Source: Clostridia bacterium
GTDB lineage: Bacteria; Bacillota; Clostridia; Oscillospirales; CAG-272
Direction: 5' to 3'
Assembly (NCBI GenBank): GCA_017504335.1
Contig: JAFVRI010000227.1
Coordinates: 1 to 17,403 of the forward strand
DNA length: 17,403 nucleotides
Position numbers and translations under genes: made by a program. Under the pieces are notes generated by a model. The model worked only from the letters and a program-made list of their open reading frames with translations, was not told where the DNA came from and made no database searches. Shown one piece after another: positions 1-5,092 of the stretch. Every line of letters begins with the position of its first letter. Position 1 is the first letter of the stretch.

Positions 1-2
1 CT

Positions 3-632
3 GGTTCTTGGACTTCAGATGCAAAACGATATTTTTCTAAGACGGGATGTGCAGCAGATACTCTTGCAGGAGATTACTTAAAGGGTTCGAGCATTCGTCA
101 AGAATACCTCGAAACTGCAATACTTTGGGCAGCTTCAGCAGAAGGCAAAAGTATTGAGGGATATATGTCAGAGCATCAGCACGATCCAAGTTCCATAACA
201 CTTTGGAATTACTTCCGTTCCGTTATTGATTGGGTACAAGCTATTTTCCCGAAGAAACGCAAAGAGATGAAAGGTTTGGCTTGGGGCTTGTATTATAACG
301 AGCACGGCAAGCGCATCGATCTTGATCCAAAAAAGCTTGAACTTGAAATTCAGCGTCTTATGGGTGACGAAGATGTTACCAAGAAGTCCGGTATTTACGA
401 GTATTTGCTGACGGGAGAAGAAAAGAAGCTTTCTATCCGAGCCTTTGACCGACGTGATGCTCTTGCCGCCTACGAAAAGCAAGGACATAAGTGCGCAATC
501 TGCAGCGAAGAATTTGAGTTTGAGGAAATGCACGCCGATCATATCAAGGCTTGGTCTAAGGGAGGTCATACAACGCCTGAGAATTGCCAAATGCTGTGCC
601 GTGATTGTAATCTTAAAAAAGGTAATCAGTAG
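3..632 (+). CDS. DUF262-type HNH endonuclease, C-terminal part (5' end outside window)
   Basis: The frame is open from base 3 of the window, so the gene begins upstream and only its last ~209 residues are here. The C-terminus carries a zinc-bound HNH nuclease motif: a CAIC pair, then HADHI, then NCQML followed by the CRDC pair and the family-typical Asn. Before it, the stretches with LAGDYLKGS, RQEYLETAI, KEMKGLAWG and DVTKKSGIYEYLL match what I know of the C-terminal region of DUF262 (GmrS/ParB-like) plus HNH proteins. In that family the missing N-terminal DUF262 domain is a nucleotide-binding/hydrolysing module, and some members restrict modified phage DNA (GmrSD type IV systems). An internal ATG at 165 is unlikely to be the real start, because conserved sequence continues upstream of it. 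The gene is AT-rich, unlike the core genes to the right, and is followed 44 bases later by a DUF2806 gene on the same strand. A defence role is inference. Confidence 0.85.
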   Translation, partial: GSWTSDAKRYFSKTGCAADTLAGDYLKGSSIRQEYLETAILWAASAEGKSIEGYMSEHQHDPSSITLWNYFRSVIDWVQAIFPKKRKEMKGLAWGLYYNEHGKRIDLDPKKLELEIQRLMGDEDVTKKSGIYEYLLTGEEKKLSIRAFDRRDALAAYEKQGHKCAICSEEFEFEEMHADHIKAWSKGGHTTPENCQMLCRDCNLKKGNQ

Positions 633-676
633 TAATTGAACAATTATGAGATCTGTATTAGAAAGGACTTGTAAAA

Positions 677-1693
677 ATGGATTTTTTTCAAGGATTTAAT
701 TTTGATACTTTGTTAGCCTTAATAAGTTGCATAGCAGGCATTATTGCGTTATTTTTAGGCGGCACAGCATACAAAAATAGTAAGATTAACAAAAATGTTG
801 TTAAGAACAAAAAGAATTTTTATAATGGAAGTTCAGATAATTCGGTAAGCGTTGGCGGTGATTACAACGAAGGGATAAGCGAAACGGGCTTAATTACCGT
901 AATGGATAAAATGAAAGAAATGACAAGTCTGTCGTTTTCTACTGCGTTAGATGGAGCGTATACGATGTTTCAGAAAAAATGCGATGAAAATTTGCATCAA
1001 ATAATGACCGAAACACAAAGAATCGTATCGGAACAAAAATTAAATATTGCTGGATATTCAAAAATAGATTGGATACATATTTATTTTGAATCCGCGAAAA
1101 ACACTTCTGATACATATATGCAATCAGCATGGGCAAAGGTATTGGCAAAAGAACTTTCAGAACCTGGTTCGTTTAGCTATAAAACACTTGATGCATTAAA
1201 AAATATGTCCGAAAATGAGTTTAGGCTGTTTGAAAAACTTAGTGCAATGAGCATGTATGGTGCTATCGTAAAAGGCGATTATTTAGATAATCATGGATTT
1301 GATTGGATGACATTACAAAAGTTAAAGGAATATGGTTTGATCAGTTTAGATAGTTCTCAACGACCGGTTGATGTAGAAGCGAATGATACCGCCATCCAAA
1401 CAATAAACGATCAATATCTCATTCTTTTCACAAACAGTAAAAACAAAAAGGTTGAAAATGCTATCCATTGTTTTTTGTTGACAAACGTTGCAAAAGAATT
1501 ATTGAGTGTAGTTTCTGAAATTACAAGTGTTTCTTCTGCAATTGATATTGTTACGGAGATACGAAAAGAAACGAAATCTAATGGTTGCGTTGTTACATTG
1601 CACAAAATCAATTATCTTTTTAATAATGGTGCAAGTGTTAATTATGATAAAACAGATATTATGCCATCAGAAGATAATACTAACGAACAATAA
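677..1693 (+). CDS. Membrane-anchored DUF2806 domain protein
   Basis: This 338-residue protein is preceded by a ribosome binding site (AAAGGA, 9 bases before the ATG). Residues ~9-30 form one hydrophobic helix (LLALISCIAGIIALFLGG), followed by a lysine/asparagine-rich linker, so the bulk is probably cytoplasmic on a single N-terminal anchor. A short VSVGGDYNEG segment (about residues 57-66) follows. The central part, about 130-190, matches DUF2806: D-W-I-H-I-Y-F, then SDTYMQSAWAKVLAKEL, PGSFSYKTLDALKNMS and F-x-L-F-E-K-L. DUF2806 has no established biochemical function. The C-terminal third, around YLILFTNSK and AKELLSVV, also fits the family. It lies 44 bases after an HNH nuclease gene on the same strand, so the two may be co-transcribed. 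AT-rich codon use marks it as part of the accessory island. I can name the domain but not the function. Confidence 0.82.
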   Translation: MDFFQGFNFDTLLALISCIAGIIALFLGGTAYKNSKINKNVVKNKKNFYNGSSDNSVSVGGDYNEGISETGLITVMDKMKEMTSLSFSTALDGAYTMFQKKCDENLHQIMTETQRIVSEQKLNIAGYSKIDWIHIYFESAKNTSDTYMQSAWAKVLAKELSEPGSFSYKTLDALKNMSENEFRLFEKLSAMSMYGAIVKGDYLDNHGFDWMTLQKLKEYGLISLDSSQRPVDVEANDTAIQTINDQYLILFTNSKNKKVENAIHCFLLTNVAKELLSVVSEITSVSSAIDIVTEIRKETKSNGCVVTLHKINYLFNNGASVNYDKTDIMPSEDNTNEQ

Positions 1694-1743
1694 CTGTAGA
1701 GCAAGAAAAATGTGTTATATAGCTTAAATGTAACGATGATACG

Positions 1744-1780
1744 GCATAGGCGGCGGACAAAATTTGTCCGCCGCCTATGC
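1744..1780. terminator. Long perfect hairpin after the DUF2806 gene
   Basis: GCATAGGCGGCGGACAAA is followed, after a single central base, by its exact reverse complement, giving up to 18 pairs; with a realistic loop about 15 GC-rich pairs remain. It starts 50 bases past the DUF2806 stop codon. The downstream + strand sequence is CTTTAGGG, so the U-tract is poor and termination would be weak. It is a striking GC-rich island in AT-rich DNA and could instead be a protein-binding or recombination site. Confidence 0.5.
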
Positions 1781-1809
1781 TTTAGGGTAATAAAAAACTA
1801 AAAATTCAC

Positions 1810-1847
1810 TTTTAGTACCCTGACTACAAGTAACCAGGGTACTAAAA
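1810..1847. repeat. 13-bp perfect inverted repeat near element end
   Basis: TTTTAGTACCCTG (1810-1822) and CAGGGTACTAAAA (1835-1847) are exact reverse complements around a 12-base spacer. No T-run follows on either strand beyond the arms themselves, so it is a poor intrinsic terminator. Its position inside the AT-rich end of the putative integrated element makes a recombinase or accessory-factor binding site plausible, but this is inference. Confidence 0.7.
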
Positions 1848-1854
1848 CGGATTT

Positions 1855-2150
1855 GGATATTGAAAAAAGCCTTGTATTACATATCTTTTTTGCAAAAAGG
1901 CAATATCCTAAAAAATCGGTTGAAAAAAGGTCAAAAATCGGATATCTATTTTTGATAGAAAAACTCTTTATTTTTTGATTTTTAGACATTTGAGAAAACA
2001 GCTTGTCCTTATGGTTTTTTCAATAAATTAAGCTAAATTTTGGTAAAATTACGTGTTGTTGCTCTTATGTGATAGCAGGTAGGCAATTTTTGAGCGTTTT
2101 GCCGAAGTGCAAAAAATCCTTATTTCACAAGGCTTTTTTGCGATTTTTTG
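1855..2150. repeat. AT-rich non-coding end of the accessory island with short direct and inverted repeats
   Basis: The gene-free stretch 1694-2124 holds no credible coding sequence. Visible repeats: TTGAAAAAAG at 1860 and again 60 bases later at 1920; AAAAAATCGG (1910-1919) and CAAAAATCGG (1932-1941), with the inverted form CGATTTTTTGA at 2141-2151; an 8-bp inverted repeat GGATATTG (1855-1862) / CAATATCC (1901-1908); and a 13-bp perfect inverted repeat AAAAAAGCCTTGT (1863-1875) / ACAAGGCTTTTTT (2127-2139) spanning the block. Such clusters of short words at the end of an integrated element resemble arm-type binding sites. Some matches among A/T-rich words could be chance. Confidence 0.5.
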
Positions 2151-2586
2151 ATAAAGGTTGCATTTGCGTTATTGCAGCATCTGCCGCCAGGTCCTCGGTC
2201 AGGTCGGTGAGAAGATCGCCCTTGACACCCACGTATTTCATATCGAAGGGAACGCCCGAGGCGGCTACGGGATAGAGCCCCGTGGTGTGATCCACAAAGT
2301 AGGTGGCGAAGGGAGTGCCCGCGATCTGATCGGGAGTCAGATCACGGGTCAGCTGATAGAGAATCGCCGCGATCATTTCAAGATGCGCCAATTCTTCGGT
2401 GCCCACGTCGGTCAGAATGCCCGTGATCTTGTCATAGGGGCAGGCATACCGCTGATGGAGATAGCGCATGGAAGCGGCCAGTTCACCGTCGGGACCGCCA
2501 AGCTGACTGATGATAATCTGCGCCAGCTGATGGTTGGTGTTTTTGATCTTTACAGGGTATTGCAATTTCTTTTCATAGATCCACAT
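2125..2586 (-). CDS. cotJC: CotJC spore-coat manganese-catalase-like protein, 3' part replaced by island DNA
   Basis: The start MWIYEKKLQYPV, then GGPDGEL, LTDVGTEELAHLEM, TYFVDHTTG, YPVAASGVPF and DLTEDLAAD are typical of CotJC, a spore-coat member of the dimanganese catalase family. Intact homologues are about 190-220 residues. This frame has 153, and only the first ~136 look like CotJC; the last 17 or so (ITQMQPLSKNRKKAL) do not. Glu35, Glu64/65 and His68, which correspond to the N-terminal metal ligands, are present. The later helices carrying the remaining Glu and His ligands are missing, so the product should not be an active metalloenzyme. It is the last gene of cotJABC, 15 bases after cotJB. 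The truncation coincides with the AT-rich island, so I read it as interruption by an integrated element rather than simple decay. A reconstituted gene after excision is possible but not shown. Confidence 0.85.
   Translation of the reverse strand: MWIYEKKLQYPVKIKNTNHQLAQIIISQLGGPDGELAASMRYLHQRYACPYDKITGILTDVGTEELAHLEMIAAILYQLTRDLTPDQIAGTPFATYFVDHTTGLYPVAASGVPFDMKYVGVKGDLLTDLTEDLAADAAITQMQPLSKNRKKAL
2150..2182. other. Probable integration junction (attachment site) inside cotJC
   Basis: Read on the - strand, codons match CotJC up to DLAAD (ending about 2179), then diverge into a short lysine-rich tail that stops at 2125. Base composition changes here from GC-rich core to AT-rich island. An imperfect inverted repeat, TTGCA/TGCAG, surrounds the switch. 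The exact crossover cannot be fixed without the empty site or the other end of the element. Confidence 0.6.
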
Positions 2587-2601
2587 ATCCGTTCTCCTTT
2601 C

Positions 2602-2937
2602 TCAATTTGCCCGAGGATCCCAAGGCCAGGGACCTTCCGTCCAGTTCCACGAATCCTTGCTCGTGTTGTCCATATAGGTGGTGGGACGACGGTGGGAATC
2701 CGCCAGGCGGCGTGCGATCTCCTCGCGCTCTGCGAGAAGCTTGTGGTAGTAGGCAAGCGCCTCCTCGGAGTGAGGGTAGGTGTCCAGATAGAGAACGGTA
2801 TCAACGATCGCAAAATCCAACGCTTGCAGACGGCGCATAAGGGCTCGGCAGGGCGTGCTCGGCTGCGGTGCCATTTCCGCTCTTGGGGTGGGCACGTTGT
2901 TGCGGTTCATTGCTCTGCGACGGAATTGTTCAGCCAC
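2602..2937 (-). CDS. cotJB: CotJB spore coat protein
   Basis: This 111-residue protein matches CotJB: LMRRLQALDFAIVDTVLYLDTYP (about residues 33-55), HKLLAEREEIARRL, then the C-terminal WNWTEGPWPWD. CotJB is an inner spore-coat component made in the mother cell and encoded with CotJA and CotJC; its biochemical role is unknown. I chose the GTG at 2937: an AGGAGG sits 8 bases upstream, and the frame overlaps the cotJA stop by 8 bases (GTGGCTGA), which points to translational coupling. A later in-frame ATG at residue 10 is less likely because it lacks such a site. The proline/asparagine-rich N-terminus before residue 30 is not conserved in the family as I know it. Confidence 0.9.
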   Translation of the reverse strand: MAEQFRRRAMNRNNVPTPRAEMAPQPSTPCRALMRRLQALDFAIVDTVLYLDTYPHSEEALAYYHKLLAEREEIARRLADSHRRPTTYMDNTSKDSWNWTEGPWPWDPRAN

Positions 2938-3232
2938 GGCAGTTGCCTCCTTTCATGACGCTAAGTCCCATGAAGGGAAGATCCAGCTCCTTGAAGATCG
3001 TTCCGCGCATAAGGGCTTCATCGATGTCATAGAGGTTGCGAAAGACCTGCGTGGGCGCATAGACCGAGGCAAGAGGAAATCCATCGGGAAGATGGAGATT
3101 GGTTTTTTGGGGAAGATCGGGAGAAGGACTCTTCCGATCAAGGGGGGAATCGTCCAGCATGCGCCGAAGCATTTCGTCGCTGATCCGATCCTCGGGGGTG
3201 ATGGGGGTGTCGTCCATATACATCGTCAACAT
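2930..3232 (-). CDS. cotJA: CotJA spore coat-associated protein
   Basis: The C-terminal half, from FPLASVYAPTQVF (about residue 53) through YDIDEALMRGTIFKELDLPFMG (to about residue 89), is the conserved CotJA core. The N-terminal half is acidic and variable (SDEMLRRMLDDSP). It is the first gene of cotJABC and ends in an 8-base overlap with cotJB. Three in-frame ATGs lie at the start (3232, 3223, 3217). The AGAAAGG upstream is only one base from the first ATG but about 10 from the one at 3223, so the 97-residue form (MYMDDTPI...) may be the true product. CotJ genes in Bacillus are expressed in the mother cell under sigma-E; a matching promoter candidate lies about 45 bases upstream. Confidence 0.88.
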   Translation of the reverse strand: MLTMYMDDTPITPEDRISDEMLRRMLDDSPLDRKSPSPDLPQKTNLHLPDGFPLASVYAPTQVFRNLYDIDEALMRGTIFKELDLPFMGLSVMKGGNCRG

Positions 3233-3475
3233 ACCTTTCTGTCATTGTCACGAAGGCGTTATTTCCTTCATAGACAGAGTATGCGGGATCGTCCTATCTT
3301 GTCAAAATTTTCATAGGAGGGGTTTATAAACAGAGAAAAAGGTGGTATAACAAAGATGCCAAACAAATTTTATAAGCTACCATAGGGATATTTTTCTCTT
3401 TTTTCGAAAAGGGAGGCTCCCTCACCAAAACTTCGGCTGCGTTTGTGCTCCGCTCAGGATGACGCATATAGGGAA
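3233..3475. other. Intergenic region upstream of cotJA with a fragment of a dispersed repeat
   Basis: No coding sequence is visible. Besides the cotJ promoter candidate, 3431-3463 contains, on the - strand, GTCATCCTGAGCGGAGC followed by GCAGCCGAAG. This is a wording I recognise as a common intergenic repeat in many bacterial genomes, although its role is unknown. Next to it, 3409-3423 holds a short GGGAGGCTCCC palindrome beside a TTTCGAAAA stretch. Confidence 0.4.
3276..3303 (-). promoter_or_regulatory. Candidate mother-cell sigma-E/sigma-K promoter of cotJABC
   Basis: On the - strand, CATACTCT (3283-3276) resembles the sigma-E -10 CATACAnT and the sigma-K -10 CATAnnnTA. GACAAG lies about 14 bases upstream; it is a poor sigma-E -35, but its AC is 17 bases from CATA, as in sigma-K promoters. 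The -10 is about 45 bases from the cotJA start. The match is partial and rests mainly on the known sporulation control of cotJ. Confidence 0.3.
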
Positions 3476-3529
3476 CATAAAAAGAAAATCATCGGTGGTG
3501 TGCGACAGCAACACAGTCCGATGATTTTC
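3476..3529 (-). terminator. Rho-independent terminator of the DUF512-creatininase operon
   Basis: On the - strand GAAAATCATCGG and CCGATGATTTTC (3529-3518 and 3495-3484) form a 12-pair stem, with further TGTG/CACA and TGC/GCA pairs inside, followed by TTTTTATG. It terminates the six-gene operon ending at 3659. Confidence 0.85.
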
Positions 3530-3636
3530 TACCTCAGAGAAAAACAATATTCAATTCCTTCACAATGACGAGGAGTCTGTGTTCGGTTGAACCAAAATTT
3601 GTATGAAAGTTTTTGCTAAGCTTTTTTCAAAAAGCG
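3476..3636 (-). repeat. 3'-UTR repeat module, copy A (after creatininase gene)
   Basis: Reading in gene direction from 22 bases past the stop: CGCTTTTTGAAAAAAGC, then GCAAAAACTTTCATACAAA, a variable stretch, GACTCCTCGTCATTGTG, AATTGAATATTG, TTTTTCTCTGAGGTAGAAAA, then the terminator stem. The same blocks in the same order occur at 11421-11572 and 11807-11968. All three copies sit between a stop codon and its terminator, in the orientation of the gene. Confidence 0.85.
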
Positions 3637-3658
3637 TAAATCGCGTCCCCTCGCATCC

Positions 3659-4522
3659 TTATTGCTTTGCCAGCCACTCCTTGAGGTATTCCTCGCAGAG
3701 GGTATCATCTTTGATGAGGCGGAAGGCTTCGGCGGTTTTATGGACGGTCTCCTTGAGGAAAGTTCTTCCGATCCGCTCGTTGTTGCCCTCGTGGGCATCC
3801 GACGCATAGGAATTGGGGAAGGAGGACATCCAATCGAAGGGGGTATAAAAGCCCGCCTTTGCTAAGTGAGAGAGGTAGCCGGTGGAGCGTCCGTCGACCG
3901 CGCTGACTTGGGACATATCCACAAGATCGGGGCGGATCGCTAAGGTCATTGCCGTTTCCATCAGGTCTCCGTGACCGCCTGCCGTATTGTTCTTCACATA
4001 ATTGCGAAGCACCTCAATATCCTCGTCGGTCAGCTCGGGATACGCCTTGCGGTTTCCCCCGTCAATGACCTTCAGCATACGGCTCGGACGGGGCCATGCG
4101 TTCCAGCTGTTATAGACGAACACCATATAGTCGTTCTTCTCATGCAGCACGCTTCTGGCAAAGGTGTAGAGCAGATTGGTGTTTCCACCGTGACCGTTGA
4201 CCAAAATGATCTTTTTGAAGCCGTTTCTTGCCATTTCAGCGCATGACTCCTTGAGAATCTCCAGCATGAGCTTTGTGGAGAAGATAATGGTTCCCTTAAA
4301 TTCTCCCGCTCCTTGTTTTTCTCCAAAATACATGTGAGGGAAGATGACTACGGGCTCCTTTTTGGCGGCAAGCTCTACCACACCGGCGGTATGGATCACA
4401 TCCTGTCCGAGGGGCAGGTGCTTTCCGTGATGCTCCACGCATCCCACCACCATGACGCATACGCCCTTCGCACGCTCTACCGCCTTTTCAAACTGTCCCG
4501 ATTGAATTTCTGTCCAAAGCAT
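3659..4522 (-). CDS. Creatininase-family (creatinine amidohydrolase-like) metal hydrolase
   Basis: The 287 residues fit the creatininase family, metal-dependent amidohydrolases that include creatininase, MftE-type peptidases and the FAPy deformylase of riboflavin biosynthesis. Visible motifs are GCVEHHGKHLPLGQD (Glu30, His32 and Asp41 as expected metal ligands), VNGHGGN (residues 108-114) and GGHGDLMET (His184, Glu189). The first motif is usually E-Q/R-H-G, so Glu-His-His-Gly is a variant. The substrate cannot be deduced; the neighbours (ppa, obgE) do not point to one. The start has GGAGAG six bases upstream. It is the last gene of the operon, 14 bases after ppa, and is followed by the repeat module and terminator at 3476-3636. 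Confidence 0.85.
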   Translation of the reverse strand: MLWTEIQSGQFEKAVERAKGVCVMVVGCVEHHGKHLPLGQDVIHTAGVVELAAKKEPVVIFPHMYFGEKQGAGEFKGTIIFSTKLMLEILKESCAEMARNGFKKIILVNGHGGNTNLLYTFARSVLHEKNDYMVFVYNSWNAWPRPSRMLKVIDGGNRKAYPELTDEDIEVLRNYVKNNTAGGHGDLMETAMTLAIRPDLVDMSQVSAVDGRSTGYLSHLAKAGFYTPFDWMSSFPNSYASDAHEGNNERIGRTFLKETVHKTAEAFRLIKDDTLCEEYLKEWLAKQ

Positions 4523-4536
4523 AGGAACTCTCCAAC

Positions 4537-5073
4537 TTATTTCTCACGGACAAAGGTGCGGTTGTAGCACTCCACACAGCTCTCGATGATCTTTCTTGCC
4601 TCATCGGCATCCAACAGCTCCTTGACGGCGGTCTGCTTGTTTTCCAGCTGCTTATACACCGAGAAGAAGTGCATGATTTCATCGAATACGTGGGGAGGAA
4701 GCTCATCGATGGAGCGGATGTGGTTGTAGGTGGGGTCGGAGAAGGCAATGGCGATGATCTTATCGTCCAACGCGCCGCCGTCGATCATTCGCATAGCACC
4801 GATGGGATAGACGCGAACCAGTGTCATGGGATAGATGGGCTGCTCGCAGAGAACCAGAACGTCCAGAGGGTCTCCGTCGTCAGCATAGGTGCGAGGAATA
4901 AAACCGTAGTTGGCGGGATAGTGGGTCGAGGTGTAAAGAAAACGATCCAGACGGAGCAGTCCAGTATATTTGTCCATTTCGTATTTACAGCTGCTTCCCT
5001 TGGGGATCTCAATGACGGCGTTAAAGTCGTCGGGCATAATGGCGGATGGGTCCATATCATGCCAAATGTTCAT
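4537..5073 (-). CDS. ppa: Inorganic pyrophosphatase, family I
   Basis: This 178-residue protein hydrolyses pyrophosphate to phosphate in the cytoplasm, pulling biosynthetic reactions forward. EIPKGSSCKYEMDK (22-35), YPANYGFIP (52-60) and the family I signature DGDPLDVLVL (66-75, with metal-binding aspartates 66, 68 and 71) are all present, and length is normal. Many Clostridia use the unrelated family II enzyme or membrane pyrophosphatases, so a family I enzyme is worth noting but not exceptional. AAGGAG lies 9 bases before the ATG, and the gene starts 19 bases after obgE. Confidence 0.95.
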   Translation of the reverse strand: MNIWHDMDPSAIMPDDFNAVIEIPKGSSCKYEMDKYTGLLRLDRFLYTSTHYPANYGFIPRTYADDGDPLDVLVLCEQPIYPMTLVRVYPIGAMRMIDGGALDDKIIAIAFSDPTYNHIRSIDELPPHVFDEIMHFFSVYKQLENKQTAVKELLDADEARKIIESCVECYNRTFVREK

Positions 5074-5092
5074 GGCTTTTTTCTCCTTACTT

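Noticed and set aside
1810..1941. CRISPR-like spaced repeats
   Set aside because: The repeated words are only about 10 bases, differ in orientation and spacing, and no array or cas gene is present.
1798..1989. A 63-codon - strand frame in the island end
   Set aside because: It is low-complexity, runs through the repeat cluster, and has no ribosome binding site or family resemblance.
2125..2180. Frameshift as the cause of the short cotJC
   Set aside because: Neither other frame left of 2179 resumes CotJC sequence, and the DNA itself changes character at that point.
2158..2958. A 266-codon + strand frame across the cotJ operon
   Set aside because: It lies antisense to cotJC and cotJB, both clearly recognised families with good ribosome binding sites.
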